The notes: a model not told the origin generated them from the sequence alone. A stretch of 64,000 nucleotides of DNA from Acanthosoma haemorrhoidale (GCA_930367205.1 OV884011.1:104771139-104835138); one strand, 5' to 3'. Counted from the stretch's first letter, positions 49,995-62,130 are shown. A program made the numbers and translations.

Positions 49995-50175
49995 GGAATA
50001 AGGGGGACATAAGACAGAGAGAGAGAGAAAAAGACAAGACGGACAGATAGAGAGAGAATTATCGTGTGTTAAGTCAGCATAGAAGAAAAGAGAGAGTGTT
50101 ATAAGAGAGATAAAAGACTCACAGAGGAAGAGGTCCAGCCTCGCGAAGTAAGATGAGAGAGATAGAGGAAGATAT
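49995..50175 (+). repeat. GA-rich tract with GAGAG clusters
   Basis: An imperfect purine tract with several runs of (GA)3-5. It creates a spurious 163-codon minus-strand frame (49962-50453) full of L and S. Clusters like this are binding sites for GAGA-factor-type proteins in insects, so a regulatory role is possible. Confidence 0.6.
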
Positions 50176-50459
50176 GTATAGAACAGATATATAGAAGGGT
50201 GTTCGGAGCGCACTACTATACGACCATAGTTCAGCGACAACTGACTGACTGGGAAGACCAACCGAGGCCCCCACTCTTGAGGGACCTTGGCGGCCTGGTG
50301 GGGGCCGGCCGGCTTCACGCCGACACGACAGGAGAGGATATGCAGCCGACATCTCAGTCCTCTTGTGCTTGAGATCTGATGTTGAGGTGCATCTGCAGCT
50401 GCAAAGAAAACTAGAGCAAGGCAAGATTGTGTTGGATCAGTGACCGCAAGCAACTATGG

Positions 50460-52910
50460 GATGTACTCAGTATTAACGCTTCTGTAACCGATTTCTTAAT
50501 ACAGTACTAAATTTCATGTCTCCGCTAATTGGTAAAGCGAATGAACCTTATAACGTGGGATTTACCTTGAATTCTCGTAAGTAAACAACTAGTTGATCCG
50601 TGTACTTCAAAGTTAAAAACCCTTAGGTTCTATCATTTTTGGTCTGCTGTTAAGACTAAAATCATGTTTTACAAAGAGATCCGATTTAAAAAGTTCATTA
50701 AAAGTGTCATTATGACGTCATGTTTACAGCTTTAACTAAATCAGTGTTTTTTTTTACTGGCGCCTTATTATCAGTGGAAGGTTTACTAGTAGGTAGCTTC
50801 AGAGATGTTAAAATTAAAAGCAAGCCCATGAAAAAAATATTCAAGGGTTACAAATCAATAAAATACCAGATAATTAAAAACGGTTGAGTAGGATATGAAA
50901 TTCCAGATGAATAATATGTAATATTTGTGGGAACGTAAGTGGACTAAAACTAGAAACCCCATCGTCTATGCAGTTTTCACAGCCGTAACCACCTCCGTAA
51001 TTGTATAAAGCATTACGCTTGACTACCGTTATATAATTAAATGTATTTTTTTAATCAAATGTACATATGTGTAGAAATGATAGATAATGTGAAAAATAAA
51101 AAAAATAATTTAGCGCAGCCGCCTCTTAAATAAATCAAAACTTAAATCCTAAGTAGCTGTCGCGCTTTGATTTGAGAAACCTTAAAAGTTAGGTACTGAG
51201 AGAAAAAAAAGGCATGACGTTAAATTTAATTTTTTTTCTTTCTGCGTAACTAATACAATGCCATTTAATTAATTAATCCATCCATACATATATCGTTGAG
51301 AGTTCAAGAGGAACTCCCACTCAAAATTTATTTAGAAAAGGCGAGCCCCATCACCTGGTCCTTTTTACATAACATAATTTCCGATTTTTAACCTTAATCA
51401 GAATTGTAATAATCAGAAACAGCTTACAATGCAAATCATGCAGTACAAGAAGCCACTCACTACTCAATTCATAATGTATATAAATTTATATCTTAAAAAT
51501 ATTAATATAATAGGGGTTGAAGGGGGGGATGGATGTATCGGCTAATGCACGTTAATTTTTAATAATCTAACCTATAACTCTTAACTCGCTCTATTGCTTA
51601 ATGTAAGATCTTTAATTATTGGGTTAAAGTATTTGATTCATAACGATAACTTCATGAAACATATTCTGTCTCCATCGACGCACGAAAAAAGACATAAGCT
51701 GAAAAACGGGTTTATCACCCAGGAACAAATAACAACGCTACTACAACAGCAACAGCATTTGTTGAAAGTATTGATGCGATACACAAGTTAAGTTCAGGTG
51801 AATCCGTGAAAATAACGAAAGGTTGGCAATTATATGATAATTAATTTCTAATTATTTTTGATTACTCAGCCTCAAGCACTCACATATTTTTGAAGATAAA
51901 AAAAATAAATCAATAATAAAAAAAGAGATTTTTATATGTTTAAGGCATACCTCATATACAATCAAATTAGCTAATTTTGATTTTTTTTATTATTATTTAC
52001 TATAGATTACGAAGAAAGGACAGTATCAATCAAATAATAAAAATAGCTTTTAATGGGTTATACAAACATTTTATTAATATTTGAGACGTATTTGGAGTAT
52101 TATGAATCTTGTGGAGAGTGGATTTATTCCTACAGTAGAGCAATTCAACTTGGATGAGATGTGAGAGATCTTAATCAATATCTTAAGATCTTTCGGTTTC
52201 GGCTCTATCTTGAGTCCATCCGACGAATTAGGCATACAAAGGATGCGTAAACGTCATAAATGAAGAAATTTGATGAAATTCAAGATAAATCCAAGCCAAG
52301 ATCATAACAAATACCTATACTCAAATTTAAATTAATGAAGTCGCAGTTATAAAGTATAATAATTTAACAATTCAGTCTCCTAAAAAAAGGCAGTTTGAAG
52401 TAAATCGCTTTAAAGAAATATATTAAAAATCTGATAAATTAATATAATCGAAAATCTAATAGGAATTTCGAATTGTGAATCGTGAATAAGGAGAAGACGG
52501 AGACAATTAAAAGTGAGTCAGCGCCTGCCGGTCGGCCTTGAACCTATTATTACAGACGCCTCGGCGTCCCAAGCGGAACAAAAAGGCCAGTGGAATTTTA
52601 AATTAGAGTACTACCATACATCATGTAGCAAGGCATCCTAATGCACAATTATACCCCATTAAATACAAAAGAGTAATCCAGTCATTCAACAGTCCGGTGC
52701 TTCTAAATGTTTCTTAGAGAAAAATACACAGATTATTAGGCTTTCCTTAGTCTTCTAGCTAGATCGGTGCCTTTGGACTTTTACGCCTCTTTCACTCACA
52801 TTCCTTCACATTGTTTGCGTTTACTGGAAAATGATTACAATAGCATAAGAAAAGCGTAAGTAAAAAACTTCAAAAAATCATATCTTCCTGGAAGAAGAAA
52901 GTATAACTAA
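50460..52910. other. AT-rich non-coding stretch
   Basis: Nothing recognisable beyond homopolymer and simple AT runs. Confidence 0.5.
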
Positions 52911-52919
52911 ACCAGGCTC

Positions 52920-52990
52920 AGACTGCGTGTGGCGTGACCAGCCTCGAATACTACTAGCGGATATGTGTTCGGTCGAATCCCGACCTTCTC
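52920..52990 (+). mobile_element. Possible tRNA-derived SINE fragment
   Basis: TGGCGTGACCAG resembles box A, and CGGTCGAATCCCGACC, about 30 bases later, resembles box B with one base missing. The spacing is right for a tRNA-derived promoter. The body and tail are not identifiable. Confidence 0.3.
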
Positions 52991-53266
52991 TTCAATATGC
53001 CATTGTCAGACGTTCCTCCTACAATTTCATTGAGAGTCACGAGAAAGTAGTATTTGCCGCAGCGGCTTATTTACAATTGATTATTCAGTTTTTGAAGAAA
53101 ACGATAAAAGAGGTTGGTGCATAGTCATTGAATAAAACTCGGAGAAGCACATTATAACATACGTAAATTTAATACAGAAGCTATAAATAAAATAAAGACA
53201 TCCACCGGATGTACAACGGTTTAATATCTAAGCATTTACCGAAATTTTACGGAAGGACGAGCCTAC

Positions 53267-53370
53267 CTCCAGCAGTAAAGAGTCTTCACATTCAGGGATG
53301 ACACACTTCTGACAATGCTCGCCAAGCCATATACCGTTGAAAAACCGGCATGGAAAATTGACACCATGCA
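53267..53370 (-). CDS. Candidate internal exon, cysteine-rich
   Basis: One of the best splice-bounded blocks in the window: a polypyrimidine acceptor (TATATTTTTATTATCTCAG) and a donor (CTGGAG/GTAGGC) on the minus strand. Two bases plus 34 codons are open, giving HGVNFPCRFFNGIWLGEHCQ then KCVIPECEDSLLLE. Four cysteines, with G-x-W-x-G-E-x-C-x-x-C and C-x4-C spacing, suggest a small disulphide-bonded extracellular module (EGF-like in flavour), but no family can be named. Its leading phase fits the end of the 34-base block at 58132-58165. Confidence 0.45.
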
Positions 53371-54224
53371 CTGAGATAATAAAAATATAAACCGGTAGCT
53401 TAATTATCATTTGACGAAATACGTTTGGCAGGATTTCAAAATCTGACAAAATAGTATAATCCAAAATAGTAAAATAAATACTTTACTTATTCAAAGTAGC
53501 AGAATCTAATTTTCAGTGTTTTTTAAGGAACGTGGTGTATATTTAATGACGGCCTTAATGTAAGGTATCAGTGAGATTGTAGTTTCCCCGTTTGAATCAT
53601 AGATGTTGAATCTAAAAGGAATGGAATCTGTTACACATTCGCAGCGACTGAATTTTATTATGGTTCGATTCAGCAGTGGAAATTCAAATTTCTACACTGT
53701 CACTGTCGTCCTTCTCATTAAAAAAAAAAAGTTTTGTTGCCAGCTTGTTTTCTTTAAGTATTGTAGATCACCAATTTAACAATCACAAATAGGAATATGA
53801 AACGTAGCTATTCCTTATAATTAAGTATTAATAATATTCACTAGACTGCGTGAGCATAGTTCTTTTATAATTATTACACTTTTTTGTCACTTTGTATTGA
53901 CATATCGCATCTTGCTCTTTCTCAAGAGTCATCGATGTTTGATGTATGTGTTACACTTCCATTGAACACACTACTCACGTAGCAAACGATCGCAACACTC
54001 CCCCTCTACTGGAAGAGCATACATCTCATTGAACAATAGCTATTGTTATTTACCCATTGTCTTAGGCAACTTCTTTCTCTGTCAAAAGCTCCATGGCCAC
54101 AGGGTTATCCCTTTCCCTAGGGGCTGTCAAAATCTTAAGAAACACGTGTTTGTTGAATATACGACGTTTCTGTATAGTGAAGCTGTTCTGCAGTTAATAT
54201 TTGAGATTACACAATAACAGAATA

Positions 54225-54895
54225 TCTTTAAGGATTTGTGTGAGAGTACAGGGTTTTTGTGGAATTTGGAAAATCTTGAGGGTACAAGGTCAAGGACAGT
54301 AGGCTGAGTTTGTAATGTAAAAGAAGAAATCGTTGTCTGCAGTTCTGAGGACTTTTGATTGGAATGTTTGGATTCGTTTGATGTTCAAAAGTTGGGTTTC
54401 CTCCATTGATAGTCCGTACGACATTGGTTTAATAGCTGTCCGTATTTGTGAAGTTTGTTTTCTAACGTGAGGTTAAAGTTTCTGCTTAGTAGTCTGTATA
54501 ACTATTCAAACCGTCGTTCAATTTTTGCCCTGTTAAGTCGTGTATAGGAGTTCAAAGTCAGCCTTTTGTCTAAACGAAAACCTAGTTATCTAGCAGTATT
54601 GGACATGCGGAGCGATATCGGATTGAAGGCTACAGATAGACAGGATCCTTGTGGAAGAGCAAAAGTGCCGTGAACGCATTTGCTTTCATTGATTTCTATG
54701 CGGCATTTCTCTATCTGTAGAAGGCGATTTAGGAAGTTGCTGGTGGTCGTTAACGCATCGGGATGACACGAAAGAATAGCTGTGCTGTCAGCTAAAGTTG
54801 TAAGGAAAGTACTAGGAGTCACAGGAATGTCAGGAGTGTACTGTATGAATAGGAAATTATCTAAGACGGTACCTTGTGTCAAGTCTGAAGTAGGA
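54225..54895 (-). mobile_element. Jockey-clade LINE, palm-to-C-terminus remnant
   Basis: The minus strand encodes TQGTVLDNFLFIQYTPDIPV, then TTLADSTAILSCHPDAL, then NRLLQIEKCRIEINESKCVH, and after stops RLNRAKIERRFE and SHKSLKI near the end. This covers the Q-G-S-V-L-G region, the catalytic box and the K-C region of Jockey polymerases. The family's F-A-D-D box reads L-A-D-S here, so a catalytic aspartate is lost, and several stops follow. It ends where the other copies pass into the 3' UTR. Confidence 0.8.
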
Positions 54896-55910
54896 AAGGA
54901 AAATAATGGTAAAAGTCACAGGCATACAAATGGTACTTACTGGTTTTAGAAATTCAGGCTATAATAAGTAATATTCCTTTGTATAGAATAATGATTCTTC
55001 CCTTTATCAAATCGGTCTCTTGAGAAAAAACAAATAGCCACTAGTATGAAACAGGTCCTGAATCCAGTTTGGAAATAAGAAAAAAGATTAAGAGGATTTC
55101 CTTACACTGAGTCATTTGTAGTTAAAAACTCTTTAACTAACAGAAATATTTAACAATTCTTTTTAGCTAATTCAGCAAACATTGCCAGTTTGCCTGTCCC
55201 GATCCGGAGAGACGCCGGTATTATTCCTATGGGGCCAGAAGCATTGTTTTTGGTTATCTTTATCCTTATGGCGAGTACTTTATGGTGTCGCAAGGTACGT
55301 AATCTGGTATAAGATCTATTGCTTTGGAAGTTCCCCTTTCAAGACTGAAATATCTTAGCTGTTAGGTGTTTAAGAGAGCAATATCAAATTGATCCATTAA
55401 CTTTTCAATAATTTTATCCTTACTGTATGTACGGTTCGACGATTACAATATATTGCTCCAGTTCCACTCCCTGAGCAGTATACATGCATTTGGTAAGGAC
55501 CTGAACTGTCCATAGATTGTCTTGATAAGTTAAGTATTTGGTTATTAAGTGCAAACACATAATTATTTAGGAAATGTCACCGCAACACCCATAACCTCTA
55601 AGTGGTTTAATCTTCGTCATTCATTTAACTGCACTCAAATTTTAAATGTACATTGGACTATTTAATAAAAATGACCCAAAAAAAACATACAATCACAACT
55701 GTCTTCACTATTCAGTCCATGCGGTTTCCTTGTGAATGCCCATCGGTTTAGATATCGTTCGAACACCCAAGTAAATGGCGTCTCACAGTCAGTGAAAATC
55801 ATTCAATGAGCGATGGTACTTTACATGATGGTTCAGACATGTTCCAGGCTACTATGTATGTAGTTATAACCCGTTATGAGTGTTTTGTCAACTAAGTGAA
55901 AAAACATTCT

Positions 55911-56175
55911 CATTATTTCTGACTTTGAGTGACTGAAGTGGAGGTGGCAACAGCTTTGATTTAAGTCAGTAAACAAATTGAAAATCTGTGCGGAAGTGTT
56001 ACTTATTGTGTCGAGTGAGGAATGGGAAAGTGATGTATCCTGTAGCTAGTAACACTATTGAACAACGATCAGCACGAACACGAGTACTTGATAATAGAGA
56101 TTTCTAAGCTAGTAGGTGAAAAAAACAATTAAATCTTAATTATTAATATTAAAAATCTGCCATAATATGTATATA
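55911..56175 (+). repeat. Direct dispersed repeat, copy 1
   Basis: Aligns in order with 59000-59315: TATTTCTGA, GTGTTAC, GAGTGAGGA, TGATGTATCCTGTAGC, CTATTGAACAA, CACGAACACGAG, TTCTAAGCTAGT and AAAATCTGCC. No frame remains and its type is unknown. Confidence 0.7.
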
Positions 56176-56182
56176 TGTACAT

Positions 56183-56201
56183 ACACACACACACACACAC
56201 A
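56183..56201 (+). repeat. AC dinucleotide microsatellite
   Basis: About nine AC units next to the end of the dispersed repeat. Confidence 0.9.
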
Positions 56202-56624
56202 TTTATTTATATTATATTATGAATGACAAAAGTTGGCATAAGTCTGAAAAACACAATTCTGCCTTTTTATTTAAGTCGAAGAAACATCTAGACAACATTG
56301 TGTATTCCTGTCATTTAGCTGCTGTAACTCGGCTATTAGCGACAAATTTAATGGAACAAGGGAGCACCTGACATTGGAAGAGGTTTCATCCAAAATTATC
56401 TATTTGCCTACCAAAGGACGACCCCCCATCCCTCTACACCATTTTTGACATATTATGTAGCACTAGGGCAAATAACGTTTTTTGCAATTGTGGGAAACTG
56501 TTAGATCACGATCAAGCCACTCTACCTTTTGTAATGGATGATCTCCATGCTTTTACAGGAGATTTTCATTCTTCTGAAAGCAAGTTTCTCGTTTGTAGGC
56601 AGGTACAGTTTTTATTTTTGTAAG

Positions 56625-56700
56625 ATTTGTCAAGCTGATACAATTTTTGCGAATCAACCGGCTGACACAAGTTTTATCAAGTTGACACAGAGTAAATCTT
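56625..56700 (+). repeat. Short imperfect tandem array
   Basis: Three imperfect units of roughly 25 bases: CAAGCTGATACAATTTTTGC, CCGGCTGACACAAGTTTTAT, CAAGTTGACACAGAG. Confidence 0.45.
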
Positions 56701-56709
56701 TATCATTAT

Positions 56710-58120
56710 ACTGATATATTGTACACTTTTCCTTACCAATACATGAAAATATACAACGAATGAACATCAGACGCTACTAACCGATATCTTTATATATAAA
56801 AAAGTAAAGGATATGCAAAAAAGTGACCAATACCTTAAACGTTAATGTTTATTGTTGGATCGGCAATCAATACTGCATGATGTTATGATTGTAGGAAATA
56901 CATACCAAACACCAAATGTTGCTGGAATAATATGCTGTAACATAGATATACTTATAAATTCAGACAAACATGATTAAAATATTATGCGGTGCAGCTCACA
57001 CATACTAAGTAAGACGCAACTGACAGTGGAGTTCATAAACAAAGGACATCAGACAACGGAGCTAAGAAAGGAAGTTGCTTATAAACAGAGACATCATTCA
57101 GTGGTGAGGTGGATGGAGAGCACATAATAATATTTCAGAAATATAGGACTATTGTCTGTTAAGGAAGAACTTGGTAAAAATAATTGGTAATAAATAAATT
57201 TTAATAATTTGAGTTTAGTTCAAACTAGCTTGATGATTATTTCATTGATATGCATCAATCCATAGACCGACATTCGTCCGCAATATACAAAAACGTTAAC
57301 GGTTTTACCGCGCAATTCTAAGAGATTAAAATTGTCCAAATTCGGCGATTTCAAAAAGCAGTAACCAAATTTTATAGTAGATATTTAATAATAAGTGTAA
57401 CTTCATATTCCATCGAGGGAGAATCGTAAAGTAATGTTATTTAAAAGTTAATATTACGCAACAAACATCATGAACGCCGAGAACATTGAAGTAAAAAATT
57501 CTTCTGTCAATATATCGAGAACGTTAGATTACGTTAAATGAGGAGTAAGATAGTGACATCATTTGAAAATGTAAGAACTCCGATTCAATTATAATTAGTC
57601 GATACAAGTCGAGAACATTGGTAACAATGATTTTTGTTTTTAAGTGAAAAGTGAAAATCTAACAATTTTATCAAGACAGCCACTGGTAAGTCAAAATACA
57701 ATCATAACAATAAAAAAAATAGTATAACGGTATGTAAGCAATACCAACAAGGTGATTTAAAATAAGAATAGGGATAGCTTTAAGTTCGATTTGTTATATT
57801 GTCCCCCATGTGTTTTATTTATTCATTTCAAGAAGACCCATCGCAATTATATAAAAATGGCTAACATAATGTACAAAACGAGAAATCGCCCACCTTTTCG
57901 GGTTTATGCTAGCGAGCACGTTAGGACAATAAATTCCCTTGGTTAATTAAAATAAATGAAAAAGGGAATACAACAGTCTAAAGTTTAAAAAAAAAAAAAT
58001 TTCCAATTGTCTACGTTTCTATTTAAGATATTGAAAAAGAGCGTACTACATTGATTCAAAATACTAATAGGAAAGAAGGCGGAAAGTCAAAGATGCAAAC
58101 GAAAGTATATTATCAAAGGA
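56710..58120. other. AT-rich non-coding stretch
   Basis: Nothing recognisable. Confidence 0.5.
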
Positions 58121-58131
58121 CTTGTACTTAC

Positions 58132-58165
58132 ATTCTGACAACAGGGGTTGTAGCTGTTCATTGCA
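58132..58165 (-). CDS. Candidate 34-base micro-exon
   Basis: Bounded on the minus strand by a textbook acceptor (CTCATTTTATTTTTTAG) and a consensus donor (CAGAAT/GTAAGTAC). In phase 0 it reads CNEQLQPLLSE plus one base, which pairs with the two leading bases of 53267-53370. The alternative frame MNSYNPCCQN is also open. Splice signals are strong, coding evidence is necessarily weak. Confidence 0.4.
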
Positions 58166-58999
58166 CTAAAAAATAAAATGAGACTTGAATTGAAACATTA
58201 TAAGATATTGTCTTAAAATTAATAATAAATGTAAATTAAGTGTTTGAAAATGTCGCTGATTCTAAGAGTTAAGTTATGAAGATATACTAAGAGTCTAATT
58301 GAGAAATAGAACATGATTAAAATACGACAAGCCAAGGCATAAGATAAGAAGTATGTGCACTGTATAGATATTGTGTGAGTGTAAAGAAAAAAAATAGTGG
58401 AAAAATAAAAGTGAAGTAATTACTATTGCTAAAAATTATTTATTTTCAATGAACACCTTGAGTACTTTATTATGTGTTACATAGTGTGTCAGTGATGGGA
58501 TAAAATATGGCACACTTCCGGAATCAATTACGTAAATTTGTCATCTGGGAAAATAACTCTAAGTCGCTTCATTTTTCGATAATGAACCCGACAATTATTC
58601 AAAATTTAACTTGATGAACTTAGAATATTGATATAAAAGCATTGTATATTGTCACGGTCACACATAGCAAAGATACGCTAGATTTTTTCTATAACATGTG
58701 AACGAACGTAAGCTTATGGGTGCATTTTATAACCTACGTGTTCGCTAGGCAAGACCATGAAATACGGCGGTGTATTGTAAATACAATATCTTACATTAAC
58801 TTTTATGAAGTAAAAGCTCATTTCACGAAAATAATAGTTTCACAGATAGCAGATGTATCGGATCTTTTTGCAGATGATTTTGAATGATATATTTTATGGT
58901 CTTCTATTTGATTGATTTTCCACCAAAAGAAAAAAAATTAGTTGCACTAAAAGTACACCGTATATTTGAAATGGAATAAATAATCATAGTTATTATACT

Positions 59000-59315
59000 T
59001 CGTATTTCTGAATTTGATGAAGTGAAAAGCAGACGGCGACAACTTTAATTTAAGACAGTAAAAAAAAATAATTTTAATTCAAGGAGACAACTAGTGTTAC
59101 GTCTAGTGAGGACTAGGAATGTTATGTATCCTGTAGCAAACAAACAGTGCTATTGAACAAGTATCACCACGAACACGAGGCTTAATAATAAAGACTTCTA
59201 AGCTAGTGGGGGGGGGGCAAATCTTAGAACAACGAGAGCGTACTGTATTTATCTATTACATTTTTACTAGAATCAATAATGCAAATTTTTTTAAGAATAG
59301 ATAAAATCTGCCCTA
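59000..59315 (+). repeat. Direct dispersed repeat, copy 2
   Basis: Partner of 55911-56175, about 3.1 kb downstream in the same orientation. It is longer because of an AT-rich insert before AAAATCTGCC. Confidence 0.7.
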
Positions 59316-60421
59316 ATACATATTAGGCTGTTCATTTATACATTAAATACATATACACAGCAGTGATTGTGAAGTATCTCTGAATATGAAATCAAAATAC
59401 CACATATATATTCTTAATGAGGACAAGATAAAAATTCTTCCTGCCACCCCTGTAAATCTTTTCCACATATTTGCTGACGATTCTTAATAGACAATAAGTA
59501 AATTCTGAATGATTGGGCAGCACAACGTCAGAAACATATGTTCTTGAAGAGATTTGAGACAATTAGGACGTCGCTACTTGCAAGAAGAATTACTGAATCA
59601 TCACTGAAATGAAATCATGTGGGCAATACCTTCACATCGACTGATCATGATGATGCACATGTTAAAAAAATGGCATTTGCCGAGCGTAGTCACTAAACTT
59701 GGTATAATAATCACAGTGATGATTGCTTTCTTTTGAAGTTGCCCTGCAGTTAATGTTTGTAATGTTACACAATATTTTTTTTTTAATGTTTTATAATTTG
59801 ATTTACTATGTTTTAGCAATCAAATAAAAATTGAATTGAATAGTCTCTCATTATTCTTGTGATTGAATACATAAATAATATTACCTAACAAGCACAGTCG
59901 TTAATATCAATAATATTTAATATTATCTCTTGGTTTAATTTTACTATGGATTATAACTACTGTTTTTATCCTGTAACTACATTGCCATCATCATCTATTT
60001 TAGTAGTACTAACGTTGGGATTCTTACGATTAAGAAGTAATAAAGTTCATCTGAATTCCAGGAGTGTACTGCTGCAGTTTCATGTCTTTTATTGTAAAGG
60101 GGTTGCTAAAAATACCACAAAAGCATTTTGCTCTCTCAAAGTTAGCAAATTTGGTTATAAGGGATTGAAGTAATGACAAAACTTTGCTTTTATATTTTCC
60201 ATAGTCAACTTTTCAGTTTGACCTGTGTGTTCTTGCATGCTAGGGGAATGAGACAGTCGGTTTTCAGAAAAATCTGCCACAAAAAGGGCAAGCTTTGCCT
60301 CGAACGATGCAACATTAGACATTGGTAAATGATTCGATTTTTTTCTTTTTTCAACGAAACTATCTCAAGACTGAACCAACCGGATACTCAATTACCGGAC
60401 AAAAATAAAAAGGATTCTTCA

Positions 60422-60633
60422 TTAAGTGTCTCTCCAATTGTGTGCCAAGTGAATTGTATTTTTTAGGTGCTGAAACAATCCCACCACCCTTAAACAAACT
60501 GGTTTTGATACGTTTGCATCCGTAAGCAGAAACAGTTTTTCTCGACCGCTGCTAAACACCACTGTCAATGTCCCATCCGAATTCCTGCTTGTTCGTTTCA
60601 TAAGTAAAAGGACCATAGACGGGTCAAAGAGTT
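60422..60633 (-). CDS. Candidate exon, unknown protein
   Basis: After an acceptor-like TTATATTTAAG the minus-strand frame is open for 70 codons to a TAA. The first half is convincingly protein-like: LFDPSMVLLLMKRTSRNSDG, TLTVVFSSGREKLFLLTDAN. A weak donor GTATCA follows that AAC in phase 0 (about 60510), which would fit the phase of 58132-58165. An ATG with a good context lies at 60614-60616. No family is recognised. Confidence 0.35.
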
Positions 60634-60881
60634 CTTAAATATAACTATACATACTATGGAATCAGCATCAAAGTTCTACACTAGTTAGGCACTGCAATTT
60701 TACTCAAAAACTATTTTACTCGTATATAGATACCTCCTGTTATGTAGAAAATGAATAAAAGTTACCTATTATGCACCACATTACTAGTCTTTCCAGTAAT
60801 TCCCATTTTAAATCATTAAAACATTAATTATCCTGGACGCGCTGGCAGCGGGACACAACATGCCCCGTTGCCCATGCCTAG

Positions 60882-60896
60882 GGTTGGCCACCCCTG
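60882..60896 (+). mobile_element. hAT-type terminal inverted repeat, solo end
   Basis: GGTTGGCCACCCCTG is the reverse complement of the terminal sequence CAGGGGTGGCCAACC typical of Charlie-group hAT transposons. About 40 GC-rich bases before it probably belong to the element. No matching opposite end was found nearby (a weaker GCCACCCCTG at 59443 is in the same orientation), so this is a truncated or solo end. Confidence 0.5.
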
Positions 60897-61987
60897 TTTT
60901 TGAGAGTCGATAATATTGTTTATGCCATCACAACTTGAAATGGGACATGTCTCTAGACTCTATGTCAGAGTTCACAAAGACCAGACGAGACAGCCAGACG
61001 CTAGGGCTAAAACATAAAGGTTTCTGTCTGGAATAACACAACCGAAACCTTAAAAATAATCAAATGATTATTATTGTTTTGTTATGTCTAGTCATCATTA
61101 AGATCTACAACATTTTTGTTCATTCATTCAATAAGGATAATTAAAAAAAATCATAATGAGCAATTTCAATATTCCCCGCACATGGTTCCTTCCTCGTTGA
61201 CCCTAAATCTTACACTCCCTACACTTGCACAGTGTAGATAAAAGTGAATTTCGCGCGTTATAAACAAAAGCGATATGTAATTCATTGAGCAAAAAGGGCC
61301 TTGGAACTATCGGTGAACATTATCACGACAGCTTAAGCACTCCGGCGACAAAACAGGCGCCTTCATCCTCGTTATTAAAATTTAATTGACAGGCTCGCCC
61401 TATATCCCGCACTCAGGATCAACTCTTAATGCGACCGCTTATTAAAACAACACTTCCAGAGAGCGTTCGCTACACTCATGCTGAACAGAGCATCATCAAT
61501 GTTATAAATCAACAATGTGAAATAACATCAACCAAGTGGAATATAAGCAGCGCAGTGGAATCATACTATAATAAAATAAATTTGAAGTCAAGTGTGGTAC
61601 ATCACACAATTAATTAATGGTTTCGACATGAAAACTATTTTGAGTGAGTTTTTATGACTCTTTGTAATTGTGGTCCACTTAGGTAACGTATTACACGTCA
61701 TTAATCAGGACATACAGGTGTTTAATGTGAGACCCTCGCAAGAGGAAAATATTATTCTTTTAATTCCCAAGTAACTGTTTTATTTTAATTCATCAGTTGC
61801 AATTATTATTTTAAGCACCTTTGGCACATTAAATAAATTTTTCTGGTAGAATATCATATCTCTGTATTAAGGCATCTAACTCTCAACACGTGTTAATTAT
61901 AATTAACGAATTGATCCGGACGTTAAGAGATTTAATTTGATGATGATGAGAAACATATATATTTCTGAACTACCAATTAGTTTCATA

Positions 61988-62130
61988 AGTCCAATAATTT
62001 TTTTCATACGGTTGATTTTCTTTTTCCATCATAAGTCTATCAAATAACATACATAAAGCAAAATAACATGCCTTTAAAAAATACACGAGTTGAACGAATG
62101 GAATGTTAATGACTGTTTTATTGGTTTAAT
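61988..62130 (+). repeat. Dispersed repeat family X, copy 3
   Basis: The most complete copy: TTTTTTTCATACGGTTGATT, then AAATAACATACATAAAGC, CATGCCTTTAAAAAATACAC, GAGTTGAACGAATGGAATGT and TAATGAC. Matches 15118-15245 at both ends and 36150-36265 in the middle. Confidence 0.5.

Noticed and set aside
49962..50453. 163-codon minus-strand open frame
   Set aside because: It owes its length to the GA-rich purine tract (few stops on the complementary strand), is dominated by L and S, and has no domain or splice support.
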